Of a DNA stretch of 64,000 nt, positions 7,743 through 16,889 are shown in pieces (within the stretch, counting starts at the first letter, position 1; the number at the start of each line of letters is the position of its first letter). Location: NCBI GenBank assembly GCA_051295955.1, contig JBPDWA010000005.1, forward strand, positions 124,001-188,000, in the 5' to 3' direction. Under the pieces are notes generated by a model. That model was given only the letters and a program-made list of their open reading frames with translations, was not told the DNA's origin and did not search any database. The DNA comes from Enterococcus faecalis_A. Its GTDB lineage: Bacteria; Bacillota; Bacilli; Lactobacillales; Enterococcaceae. A program made the position numbers and the translations under genes.

Positions 7743-8519
7743 TTAAATCTCATTCATCGTTTTAAGTGCTTTCCAGATACCGTCGTTGTCATTGGTGTCT
7801 GTGACCATAGTTGCGGCTTGTTGCAAGGAAGTGCTGGCATTGCCCATAGCGACACCGACTCCTGCTTCTGTCAGCATTTCACGATCGTTTTCGCCATCGC
7901 CAAAGGCTATAATATTTTCTCGTTTAATATTTAAGCGGTTCGCCAAATGCAGTAAAGTTGCGGCTTTCGAACCATTTTGAGGAACGATATCTACGCTGTG
8001 ACTATGCCAGCGAATAAAACGAAATTGCGGATAATTGGTTTCAAAAGAACGTTCATCTGTTTCATCGTAAAACGCTAAAGCTTGATAGATATCATTTTCC
8101 TGATGAAAATATTCGTCGTATTCAGGAGAATGAAACTGAAACGAATTCATGGCAATCTCCATTTTTTCACTGCGGTGATGGTTGTTTTTTTTGATTTCGT
8201 CTAAACCAACACAGGCCAAACCCAGCTTGCGCTGATCCACTTCTTGAGCCAAACGTTCCAAAGCGTCTTGATCCAGCAAGTTTTGATAATACTGTTCATG
8301 ATCGACAAAGGCAGCCGCACCATTACATAAAACGTAATTTGTAAAAGCCAACTCATAGATGACCTCTTGTGCCATATAACGACTACGCCCAGTCGCAATG
8401 GTGACTAAGTGTCCTTGTGCTCGCAGCTTTTCCAACGCTTCTCGCGTGCTGTCTAAAGGTCGTTTATTGGAATCCAAAATAGTGCCGTCAATATCAAATG
8501 CAAAAAGTTTTCTTTCCAT
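7743..8519 (-). CDS. Cof-type HAD superfamily phosphatase (258 residues)
   Basis: The HAD motifs are complete: F-D-I-D-G-T-I at residue 8 (nucleophile Asp), T-G-R-S near 44, a Lys in N-G-S-K near 184 and G-D-G-E-N-D near 208. The C2-type cap between motifs II and III is that of the Cof subfamily, whose members hydrolyse sugar phosphates, pyridoxal phosphate or flavin nucleotides. The substrate cannot be told from sequence. The gene stands alone, with no partner. A second, distinct Cof-type enzyme occurs at 34.2-35.1 kb. Confidence 0.93.
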   Translation of the reverse strand: MERKLFAFDIDGTILDSNKRPLDSTREALEKLRAQGHLVTIATGRSRYMAQEVIYELAFTNYVLCNGAAAFVDHEQYYQNLLDQDALERLAQEVDQRKLGLACVGLDEIKKNNHHRSEKMEIAMNSFQFHSPEYDEYFHQENDIYQALAFYDETDERSFETNYPQFRFIRWHSHSVDIVPQNGSKAATLLHLANRLNIKRENIIAFGDGENDREMLTEAGVGVAMGNASTSLQQAATMVTDTNDNDGIWKALKTMNEI

Positions 8520-8847
8520 GAAGGTTTATCCGCTCACTTTCTACTTGCGTACCAGTTTATTGGCAGTGATAGTCATAATTATTTGTTCAAATAGGCAAGG
8601 GTATTTCATTAAAGATTTTTTTATCAAAAGTCGTTACTTATTTTAAAGACTACGTTTTTAGTTCTAACACAATTGACACTCTTTTTCAAGGTCATCTTCC
8701 GCTGAAAAGACCTGTTCTGGCTGTTAATGAACGAAAAGATTAACCCAAAAGTTGTTGAAATTTCAGAGATTGGAGAAAAGATACTTGAGCTGCTTATCAT
8801 ATTGAGGGGTTTTATAAAATTGTTCCAAAAACTGACATTTGTTCGTA
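8520..8847. other. Intergenic stretch with no recognised gene
   Basis: This roughly 330-base AT-rich stretch holds the upstream region of the HAD gene (minus strand). A short plus-strand frame starting at 8727 runs into the terminator at 8848-8895 and has no ribosome binding site, so it is not called. No RNA gene or clear remnant was recognised. Confidence 0.6.
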
Positions 8848-8895
8848 AAAAGCGGCTGAACCAAAACGAAATTATAGTTTTGGCCCAGCCACCTT
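8848..8895 (-). terminator. Terminator after the formate/nitrite transporter gene
   Basis: GGCTGAACCAAAAC (8854-8867) pairs with GTTTTGGCCCAGCC (8877-8890), with a T-run on the minus strand. The GGCTGGGCCAAAA form is like terminators often seen in enterococci. Confidence 0.85.
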
Positions 8896-8910
8896 TATTT
8901 CTATTTTATA

Positions 8911-9708
8911 TTAATCTAAGTAAGTAGTATCCTGATTATTCAACCAAGCATATCCTAGCCCTAAGACTAAGCCACCACCGATAAAGTTACCGATAAAGGC
9001 GCAGACCAAGTTATGAATCACATTACCAGCAGTGAAAGAAGCAATCGCACCATGTGAAGCAAAATAAGCCAGACTAAAAGCTGGGAAGTTAGCGATTACG
9101 TGTTCAAAGCCTAAGAAAGCAAAAATGAAGATGATAAAGATAATTGCTGCTACTTTTCCGGCATCGTCTTTCATCCGCATACTTACAAGTACGGCAATGT
9201 TAACTACAATGTTGGCAAACATACCTTCTACAATAATTTGAACGGTACTTTTTTCAAGCTTTCCGGCAATTGACGTAAAAAAGAAGCTGTCTTTTGGCAA
9301 ATCTTGGAATGGTACCGTCAATGAAACTAGATAACCAAACAGAATTCCGCCAATTAAGTTAAATAAAATACAAGTAAATAAAATTTTGGCAGCTAACGAA
9401 AAATTGATTTTTTTGCGATAAACACCTACTGTCATGTATAACATATTAGAAGTACCTAACTCAGCGTTCATATATAAAATCATTACAAGTGACCAGCTGA
9501 ACATAAAGGCGTACAACATTTTACCAAGGCCATGAGCCATTCCTTCCCCTTTAATGGCAATGGCAAAAGCAACTGCTGTTCCTAATGTTAAGAATAAACA
9601 AGCTAACATGGAACGGACAGCATAACGGGCAAAACTATTTGAAAATAAGTTCATTTTTTTACTAATGGATTTATCGATTTGTTCGAATAATGGCGATACA
9701 GGTTTCAT
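8911..9708 (-). CDS. Formate/nitrite transporter (FNT) family channel
   Basis: This 265-residue integral membrane protein has six predicted transmembrane helices. It shows the FNT features A-E-L-G-T-S-N after helix 2 and E-H-V-I-A-N-F in the fifth helix, with a late N-F-I-G-G-G. FNT proteins form pentamers conducting formate, nitrite or hydrosulfide. The ATG at 9706-9708 is chosen because GGGGA lies about 8 nt upstream; an extension to 9738 would translate that site. No pyruvate formate-lyase or nitrite reductase gene is adjacent, so the substrate is open, though formate is likely in a fermenting coccus. Confidence 0.9.
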   Translation of the reverse strand: MKPVSPLFEQIDKSISKKMNLFSNSFARYAVRSMLACLFLTLGTAVAFAIAIKGEGMAHGLGKMLYAFMFSWSLVMILYMNAELGTSNMLYMTVGVYRKKINFSLAAKILFTCILFNLIGGILFGYLVSLTVPFQDLPKDSFFFTSIAGKLEKSTVQIIVEGMFANIVVNIAVLVSMRMKDDAGKVAAIIFIIFIFAFLGFEHVIANFPAFSLAYFASHGAIASFTAGNVIHNLVCAFIGNFIGGGLVLGLGYAWLNNQDTTYLD

Positions 9709-9819
9709 TAGCAGGTCCCCTTTTCTTATTTTTTTCATTCATGTTTTCAAAACATACTCTCCTATTTTAATGACAGATCGCTTTTTTGTCCAGTTTTTTT
9801 TAAAATTCTTCTTAAAATC

Positions 9820-9849
9820 TTGACGTTTTCTTATCCAATAAGTTATACT
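9820..9849 (+). promoter_or_regulatory. rpsD promoter
   Basis: TTGACG (9820-9825), an 18-base spacer and TATACT (9844-9849) make a good sigma-A promoter about 190 bases before the rpsD start. Confidence 0.8.
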
Positions 9850-9855
9850 ATTCTT

Positions 9856-10039
9856 TGTGTAAAATAATGCAGCAGAAAAATAATAGACTCGTCAACAGTT
9901 TATTGCCTTGATTGTCAAGCTTTCAGGTTCAACTGTGTAACCGCGGCTGCAAAGGTGAAGGTTGAAGAATAGACTGAACGACTATGAATTTTTCAAAAGA
10001 TTATTTTACTCCAAAAATTATTTATTGGAGGAATTTTTA
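9856..10039 (+). promoter_or_regulatory. Long 5' leader of rpsD, possible S4 autoregulatory leader
   Basis: About 180 transcribed bases precede the ATG and end in a strong GGAGGAA site. An autogenous S4-binding leader is established for B. subtilis rpsD. The length and the C/G-rich block near 9930-9960 fit such a leader, but the fold was not computed. Confidence 0.45.
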
Positions 10040-10651
10040 ATGTCTCGTTATACAGGACCATCATGGAAAATCTCTCGTCGTCTAGGCATTTCATTATCAG
10101 GCACTGGTAAAGAACTAGCACGTCGCCCATACAAACCAGGACAACACGGACCAAACAGCCGTGGCAAACTGTCTGAATACGGAATGCAATTAACTGAAAA
10201 ACAAAAATTACGTCATATGTACGGCATGAACGAACGCCAATTCGTTAATTTGTTCGTAAAAGCTAGCAAAATCAAAGAAGGTAAACATGGGGTTAACTTC
10301 ATGATCTTACTAGAACAACGTTTGGATAATGTTGTTTATCGCTTAGGCTTAGCGACTACTCGTCGTCAAGCTCGCCAATTAGTTAACCATGGCCACATCA
10401 CTGTTGATGGCAAACGTGTTGATATTCCATCATATCACGTTGAAGTTGGTCAAGTAGTGGCTGTTCGTGAAAAATCTAAAAATATTACTACAATCAAAGA
10501 AGCTGTTGAAGCAACTGTTGGTCGTCCAGCATTTGTAAGCTTCGATGACGAAAAGTTAGAAGGAAGTTTATCTCGTTTACCAGAACGTGACGAGCTTTAC
10601 CCAGAAATCGACGAAGCACTTGTCGTTGAATTCTACAATCAAAAACTATAA
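10040..10651 (+). CDS. rpsD: 30S ribosomal protein S4
   Basis: The start at 10040 follows TTGGAGGAA and gives 203 residues, the normal length of the Firmicutes zinc-free S4; an in-frame ATG at 9962 would add an unlikely extension. It begins M-S-R-Y-T-G-P and has R-R-L-G, a K-P-G-Q-H-G-P motif, and the S4 RNA-binding domain (R-L-D-N-V-V-Y-R-L-G, then R-R-Q-A-R-Q-L-V-N-H-G-H-I). S4 starts 30S assembly by binding the 5' domain of 16S rRNA. Confidence 0.98.
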   Translation: MSRYTGPSWKISRRLGISLSGTGKELARRPYKPGQHGPNSRGKLSEYGMQLTEKQKLRHMYGMNERQFVNLFVKASKIKEGKHGVNFMILLEQRLDNVVYRLGLATTRRQARQLVNHGHITVDGKRVDIPSYHVEVGQVVAVREKSKNITTIKEAVEATVGRPAFVSFDDEKLEGSLSRLPERDELYPEIDEALVVEFYNQKL

Positions 10652-10666
10652 GAGTTATTCTCTTAC

Positions 10667-10697
10667 AAAAACTTGCTCTTTATGGGCAAGTTTTTTT
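10667..10697 (+). terminator. Terminator after rpsD
   Basis: AAAACTTGC and GCAAGTTT form the stem, followed by a run of seven T. Confidence 0.9.
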
Positions 10698-10896
10698 ATA
10701 TGCATAAAATTCCTCTCAATGAATCCTCTTAGAAAACGCTTCTACGAAAATGCTTCAAAAGCAACCGTTACTGAACAATTTTAAAATTTACTTGTTCTTT
10801 TTCACCTTTGACAACTGGCAATCTTCAGTAAAGCAGCTGACAGTCATGCAAAATTGTTTTTTCGGTGTCCTTTGGCAAAAGATTCATCTTTTTAGC

Positions 10897-10925
10897 TTTA
10901 CAATCGTGTTATCCTCTTTTAAACT
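10897..10925 (+). promoter_or_regulatory. bioY promoter
   Basis: TTTACA (10897-10902), 17 bases and TAAACT (10920-10925). The BirA-like palindrome starts two bases after the -10, where it would block initiation. Confidence 0.7.
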
Positions 10926-10926
10926 A

Positions 10927-10957
10927 TTGTTAACCTTTCTAAAAATAAGGTTAACAA
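10927..10957 (+). promoter_or_regulatory. BirA operator of bioY
   Basis: A perfect inverted repeat, TTGTTAACC (10927-10935), 13 bases, GGTTAACAA (10949-10957), matches the GTTAAC-N15-GTTAAC biotin-repressor signal of Firmicutes. Biotinyl-AMP-loaded BirA would repress bioY when biotin is plentiful. Confidence 0.9.
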
Positions 10958-10979
10958 ATTACAAAAAGTGAGGTTTTTT

Positions 10980-11525
10980 ATGAAAAGCTCTTTACGTTCA
11001 TTAATATTAGCCGCAGAATTTGCTGCAGTCATTGCGGTTCTTTCACAATTAACTATTCCCATCGGGATTATTCCACTAACCGGACAAACATTTGCGATTG
11101 GACTAACGGTCACTATTTTAGGAAGAAAAACAGGAACCTATGCAATTTTTGTTTATTTATTGTTAGGGCTTATTGGATTACCCGTCTTTGCCGGTATGAA
11201 AGGCGGTTTTGGTGTGTTATTCGGACCGACTGGCGGCTATTTGGTTGGCTTTGTCCTTAATGGGCTTTTAACAGGATATATTTTAGAAAAAACTACTTTT
11301 AACTATACTTGGGGAAATATTGCCAACTTGGCAGGCGCTATCGTTACACTGATTTTTGGGACGGTCTGGTTAAAATTTTCCGGCGACTTAAACTGGGCAG
11401 CGGCTTTTACCAGTGGGTTTACTCCTTTTATTCTACCGGGAATTATTAAAGCTGTGGCTGCTGCGTATTGTGGTATATTGATTCGAAAACGGTTTGATAA
11501 GCAATTGTCTGCACTGATCTCCTAA
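10980..11525 (+). CDS. bioY: Biotin transporter BioY (ECF S component)
   Basis: This 181-residue membrane protein has about six transmembrane segments and BioY hallmarks: I-P-L-T-G-Q-T-F near 30, G-L-P-V-F-A-G near 65 and G-P-T-G-G-Y near 82. BioY binds biotin and usually works with the shared EcfA/A'/T energy-coupling module, encoded elsewhere. The ATG at 10980 follows GTGAGG by six bases. No biotin synthesis genes are present, which fits biotin uptake rather than synthesis. Confidence 0.95.
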   Translation: MKSSLRSLILAAEFAAVIAVLSQLTIPIGIIPLTGQTFAIGLTVTILGRKTGTYAIFVYLLLGLIGLPVFAGMKGGFGVLFGPTGGYLVGFVLNGLLTGYILEKTTFNYTWGNIANLAGAIVTLIFGTVWLKFSGDLNWAAAFTSGFTPFILPGIIKAVAAAYCGILIRKRFDKQLSALIS

Positions 11526-11536
11526 AGAAAATATAT

Positions 11537-11578
11537 AAAAGAAGAAGTATGCCGTGAAGGATACTTCTTCTTTTTTTT
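11537..11578. terminator. Shared terminator between bioY and the RTX gene
   Basis: GAAGAAGTAT (11541-11550) pairs with ATACTTCTTC (11561-11570), with A/T runs on both sides, so it can serve both converging genes. Confidence 0.9.
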
Positions 11579-14500
11579 AAGAAACCCAATTTTGGGTCAT
11601 ACTATTTCTATATGATTCAGTTTCATTTATAAATAGTGATTGAGAGGTGTGGTCTAAACTAGTTTCTGTATTAAAGGTAGCCATTGCTTGAACGATTTGT
11701 TCCGTTTGATTAGTGATTAGGATTTCAGAAATAGTTGTAGCAGATGCTTGCGCCGTATAATCTTGTATTAATGAGAACGATTGCCGTAAACTTCTACTTG
11801 AGATATTGTCAGCCAGTAGATCCGGAACGGAAAGGACTGTGCCGTTGGTGAATTCAAATTGAACATGCCGATAAGATTCGCTCCATCTATAATTCTTTAG
11901 AACAACTGCGTCTGTACTTCCTTTTATGTTAATTGTCACATCATTATAGCTAGTATTCTTTACCTCTAAATCTTCCGCACTGATTCCCGCTAAGAACTTA
12001 ATCGTGCTTAAACCTTCATAATCATTCACTGTGTCTACTCCGTAGCCTCGACCGAAGATATACACATCGTCTCCGGCGCCGCCGGATAAATAATCATTTC
12101 CCGTGCCTCCATCAAGTAGATCATTCCCGCCATCTCCGTAAAGAGTATCTGCTCCGGCTCCTCCTATCAAGTGATCATCCGCACTTCCTCCATATAGGGT
12201 GTCATCTTTAGAGCTTGATAAAGCATTATCAATAGCAATCAAATATTCTATATTATTTGAAAAGTGCGACTTAAACTGGTAAAACAGACTGTAACCAGTT
12301 TTTAATTTTGCAGCTTGAAAATGGAGATAACTTGAAAGTTCTGAAAGAATCGAACTATCAATATTACCAAGTTTTAGTTGTTGTTCTACTAAAACATTTA
12401 ATAAGGTTAGTTGGTATCCTGTTTCATTTTTAATAATAAGCGAAAGATACGGTTTTAAAATGGTTTGGCCAACAAGTTCCGCATAATACATCGTTAAAAA
12501 TTCTTGATACATTTTTTCTAATAGCGGAGCAGCGGCGGCATTAGGTTTGCGTCCATTTTTCCCTTGAAATGCTTTCCCCATTAAAGCTTCAACTACTGCT
12601 AGATGTTGCGCGTTAATATAGTTGCCCCGGCTATCACTAGCAATTTGTTCCGCGGCTGTTATTTTTAAAACCAATTGTTCTACTAATTGTTTACGTTCCG
12701 AATATCCTTTCACTTCCAAAATTTTGTCCATTAATACTTGCAGTGAAGGATCTTTAGCTAGGGCTACCCGTAACGAATGAATATTTCCAATATTCTGGAT
12801 ATTAGGAATCTGTTCAAAACCGCTCACTACCTCATTTTCTTTGGTATCATAATAATTTCCGGAAACCCAAAGCTCGCCAATCTCCGCTGTACGACCATCT
12901 TCATATTCAAAAGTGGCTGACTGATCAATGCGGGCTTCTGTTTGCGTTTCTACTTTTTTACTTTGAGCGTTTAATGAAATCGATACAATGCCTAGTTATG
13001 TAAGCTTTTTCAATTCACCTTTTGCTGAAATACCATCGCCATCACGGTCCACCCAGATTAACAATTGTTCAAAAATCGCATCATTTCTATCAATGATTCC
13101 ATCGCCATTCGTATCGTATTGTGCTAACGCTTCAAAGCCATTTTTAGCACGGTTCCCATTGGTCAACAGCATATAATCACTAAATAGTTCGCTACCGTTG
13201 TCTATGATCCCGTTCCCGTTTAAATCTAAAGCCAGCAAGCCATCTTTGGTGGTCCAATTTAATTTTTCTCTAAAACCATTGCCATCTAAGTCAAAATAAG
13301 CTCCAGCTTCTTTGCTTAGAATATTATAGCCATCGCCATCTAAATCAAGAATTAGCGGATCATAGACAGCGGAAGCGGCTTCATTAAAGAGGTCATTCCA
13401 AATACTGCCCAACCAATCGCCAAAACCTTCACCTAAAATACTACCGATTACGCCACCGGATAGGCCCAAAAGTAAGCCTAAAGGCCCGCCAAAAAGACCG
13501 CCTAATAACGCAGAACTTAAGAAGCTGCCGGCACTAAAGCCTAGCGTACCCATTAACCAACCGCCAGCTGAGCTAAAGGACCAATCTTTTACATACTCTA
13601 TGGCTTGATTTTTATCTCCGTTAGCAAAAGCCGTCATGGCATTTTTTGTCATAAAACCAAAATCAAGGAGGTCAGCTAATACACCAGCAATTGCTAAGGC
13701 TTTGCCGACTTTTCCGTGAGTTAACCAGTAACCGGCTTTCTCTAAAGCTTGGTCAATTTGATCACGAATGCGCATATAGTCTTTTCCTGAAAGACCTTTG
13801 GTGCCATCGATGGCGCCGTCTAGCCAGTTGATGGTAATAGCGCCTTTTTCATCTAACAAGAGATTCGTTTTTCTAAATTCATCAAAAGCGAAATCTGTCG
13901 CAGAACGTCCGCTTTTTTCAATAAAGATCGAATATTTTTTAAAATTATTAAGATCATCAACTTCAATACTTTTAAGATAAGTGTTATATTTCCCTTTTTC
14001 AGCATCCCATACTTTTTCTGTTGTATAATGAATATTTTTCCAATCATTTTCTGCTTGGATTTGAATTTTTTTCCGAACCTCATCCAGTGCAGCTTCGTGA
14101 GAAATATGAGTTAGGGATGTTTCATAAGTATTAAGCAATTCTGCTTTACTTAATCCTTGAATATGGGTAACATTCTTATTTCGTAACAATTCTGGTAATT
14201 CTGTTAATGTCCATACACTATCCGGAGTAGAAGCTTGCGTAATCGTAAATACATTTCCATGAGCATTTGCTTCCATTACTTTTTGAGAAATAAAATCGTT
14301 AAAAGCTAAAACATCTCCTACACCATATGGCGAACGAACACCGTTTGTGGTTTTTCCGCTGTAGAGTTGCTTAACAAGAGCTTCATCATCATTAATTAGT
14401 CTTACCATTGCATTCCATAAAGGTCTATTATTTAGAATATCCCCAACTTCAATATCACTAATATAACAGTAACCTATATTTTTATCAGAAATTTCTTTTG

Positions 14501-14702
14501 CCAGCAAGTAAACCGGGACATTATCTACCCAACCACTATATGGTATAATGTTTCTACCTAACGGATCTGTAAAAGAAAAGCTTCCCAATAGCTCTTAAAA
14601 TTCCCTGGCAAACTGAATTGTCTGATCGAGATTCAAGATTTTCGATGTAATTCCTTTATTTAGTTTCCAACCATTCACAAAATCTAATAATTATTCTAGC
14701 AT
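11577..14702 (-). pseudogene. RTX protein with FrpC-type self-processing module, broken by three in-frame TAA codons
   Basis: One reading frame of 1041 codons runs from an ATG at 14700-14702, with GAGGTG about six bases before it, to 11577. TAA stands at codon 4 (14691-14693), codon 36 (14595-14597) and codon 569 (12996-12998); between them the frame is protein-like. Codons 388-435 are hydrophobic and Gly-rich. From codon 447 comes D-P-L-I-L-D-L-D-G-D-G followed by EF-hand-like loops (D-L-N-G-N-G, D-T-N-G-D-G, D-R-D-G-D-G), as in the self-processing module of meningococcal FrpC and ApxIVA. Codons 833-878 hold about five G-G-x-G-x-D nonapeptides. Family members are secreted by type I systems and fold in calcium. 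The N-terminal 350 codons are unrecognised. Fragments 11577-12827 and 12996-14588 might still be made from internal starts. Confidence 0.88.
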
Positions 14703-15155
14703 TTACTCACCTCTAGTTCTGTTTCCAAAAGTGACGTTTACTTCCAAAATTGGTCTATCATTATCCACACCATATGCGTCTTGCGTAAATGCTTCTACTA
14801 TAAGATTTTTAAGTTCATTTGTTGTATAAAGCTCATCAATTTTTTGAGGCGTATTGACTTGCTCTATGTCATACCATTTTTTAATTCCCTTCAAGCTATT
14901 ACCTGTGCCACCATGCCTATAAGTTATAGGAATTTGTTCCACACCAATAACTAATACACCAAATGCTGGAATTTCAGAATCATCGAATCCTTGCCCTCCC
15001 AAAAGTACTAAAATTATATTTCGCTCTCGATCTATTGTCCAATCAGACCATTTTGTTGCTACTATCGGTTGATTATTCATTGGGTTTTTTAAATGAAGTG
15101 AATTATACAATTCAATATCTTCCGGTTTACTGATTAGTTCATTAACAAATGCCAT
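14703..15155 (-). CDS. Unrecognised 150-residue protein encoded just before the RTX gene
   Basis: I do not recognise this family. The protein is soluble and mixed alpha/beta in appearance, without signal peptide or membrane segment, and has W-S-D-W near 37, a G-G-Q-G stretch near 55 and Y-R-H-G-G-T-G near 80. AAGGAG precedes the ATG. Its stop codon directly precedes the RTX start (GAG-TAA-ATG), so the two genes were translationally coupled. It is the only intact frame in a cassette where every other gene is broken. That and its position suggest an accessory, chaperone or immunity-type partner, but this is inference. Confidence 0.75.
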   Translation of the reverse strand: MAFVNELISKPEDIELYNSLHLKNPMNNQPIVATKWSDWTIDRERNIILVLLGGQGFDDSEIPAFGVLVIGVEQIPITYRHGGTGNSLKGIKKWYDIEQVNTPQKIDELYTTNELKNLIVEAFTQDAYGVDNDRPILEVNVTFGNRTRGE

Positions 15156-15158
15156 ACC

Positions 15159-15248
15159 TGTTCTCTCCTTTTTTATTTCTATTTATTTGAGTTTCCACCT
15201 GGTTTTTCAAATGAAGTGAACTATACAATTGTTGTGCTATTCTCATTT
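15159..15248 (-). pseudogene. Short fragment resembling part of the neighbouring 150-residue gene
   Basis: Read on the minus strand, 15195-15235 encodes L-Y-S-S-L-H-L-K-N, close to E-L-Y-N-S-L-H-L-K-N in the 150-residue protein (coded at 15079-15113). The two DNA stretches share most of about 30 bases. It looks like a remnant of a duplicated copy lost by deletion. There is no ribosome binding site for the short frame around it. Confidence 0.5.
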
Positions 15249-15319
15249 ACACAAATAAAGCAAGTAACTAAAATGCTACTTTTTTCTTGATTTTTCAAAA
15301 TTGATCTAATGACCGCAAA

Positions 15320-16874
15320 TTACCTTTGTTTAAAACTTTCATCTAAATATTTGGTAATAGGCTCGAAGAAGAAATCAATGATTCGGCGGCGTCCTATTTC
15401 AATATCTGCGGTAGCATTCATCCCAACTAAGATCTGCTGTTGTTGGGCTCTGAACTTAGGCTGTTTTTTCGTTAACTCGACCTTGGCTTTATATACCATT
15501 TGCTGATCTTCTTGTTTTTCAGCATTTGGACTGATATAAGTGATTTTTCCTTCTAAAACACCATTTTTTGAAAAGGAAAAGCTGCGACCTTTAAAGAGAC
15601 TGTCTGACCCAATTGGACATAACCAATGTCTTGGTTTTTAATAACTATTTCAAAATACAAAGGGGTATTTTCGGGCACAATCGTTAGCACTTGTTGGGCT
15701 TGGGAAGTGTCTGACCGAATTCATCCGTCAAAATCTCACCGACTATACCTGAAATTGGCGCAGCAACCGTTTGTTCTTGAACAAATTGTTGACCTTTCTC
15801 CAAAGATGCCTGATATTGTTTAATTTCTTTAGTTTTATCTAAAATCAGTGTGGAAAGTTTATTTTTTTCTTCAGCTTGCACACTGGCAATTTGTAGGTCT
15901 AATTCTGCTACTTTTGCTTGTACCAAGTTTTTGTTTTCTTCTTGAATTGCTAAATCGGCTGTTAATTTGGCAATCGTCGACTGGTAGCTGCTAATTTGAC
16001 TATTTAGCTCAATGTCTGTTTCTGCCATTTGAGCCTGTTTAACTTCAATCTGAGCTTCTTTACTTTCTCTTTCACTTTTTTTACTTTCCCATACACTTTT
16101 GTAATTTTCATTTTCTGCATATTTTTTCTGGTACTCCGCTTCCGCTTCTTGAGCTGTTTTTAACTGTCGTTCTAATTGCGCCAACTCAGCTTGTGCGCTA
16201 GTTTGATTTTTTCGTTCTTTTAAGTAAGTACTTTGTGCCTGAGCATTTGAAATCTCGGCTTGAAGGGATTGCTTTTGTTGTTCATAAAGCGCTGTAGTTC
16301 TTTCTTGCTGGGCGCGCTCACTTTCCAATACTCTGACAGTAGCCTCCATCGTACTAAGCAAAGAAGTATAATAAGCCTTCACTTCCGGGTTGTCAGAGAT
16401 CACTTCCGGCGTTAAATGTTGGGCTAAGGGCTGACCAGCAAAAAGAGCAGCTAAAGCTTTTTTCTCTAATTGTGCTTGTTTTAATAATTTTTCGTTCGTT
16501 TGATTATCCACTTCGATGATTTGTTCATCAGCTAAAGCAAAAAGGGTAGTTCCTTCTTTAACTTTAGTTCCTTCTTTAACATTCATCGCTATAATCGTAC
16601 TGGTTTTTGGCATTTGAACTCGATAAACTTCACCGATGGGCTTAGCTATTCCCGAAGCCGTTGTGACCACATCAATTTTGGCAAAGTAGGCAAATAGCAA
16701 TAGTAGCTATAAAAATAAACAAACCGACTTGACTATCCATCTGCCTATTGGTGAGATCGGCTTTTCAATCAACTCAACAATGTCCGGTCGAAATTCATAG
16801 TATAATTTTTGCTCTTTTTTCTGTTTACTAGCCTGGCATTGAAAGAGACCTTGCTTTTCCTTTTTTTCTGTCAT
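15320..16874 (-). pseudogene. HlyD-type membrane fusion protein, broken
   Basis: The ATG at 16872-16874 has AGGAG eight bases upstream. Translation reads E-F-R-P-D-I-V-E-L and P-I-S-P-I-G-R-W, then meets TAG (16707-16709, codon 56) inside the single membrane helix. The frame continues with F-A-Y-F-A-K-I-D-V-V-T-T-A-S-G, a lipoyl-like half motif and a Gln/Glu/Ala-rich coiled coil of about 200 residues. Two one-base losses follow: near 15705-15716 and at an A6 run (15564-15569) where A7 is expected. Restoring both gives a 518-codon protein ending at 15320, the normal HlyD length. HlyD links the ABC exporter to the outer channel in Gram-negatives; no TolC partner is seen here. Confidence 0.88.
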
Positions 16875-16889
16875 GTTAGCTACTCCTTT

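Noticed and set aside
8727..8927. Plus-strand frame of 66 codons upstream of the FNT gene terminator
   Set aside because: There is no ribosome binding site, and it reads through the stem of a clear terminator of the opposite gene; the second half is therefore not protein-coding.
9962..10039. Longer rpsD start
   Set aside because: The ATG at 10040 has GGAGGAA and yields the conserved S4 N-terminus; the extension is leader sequence.
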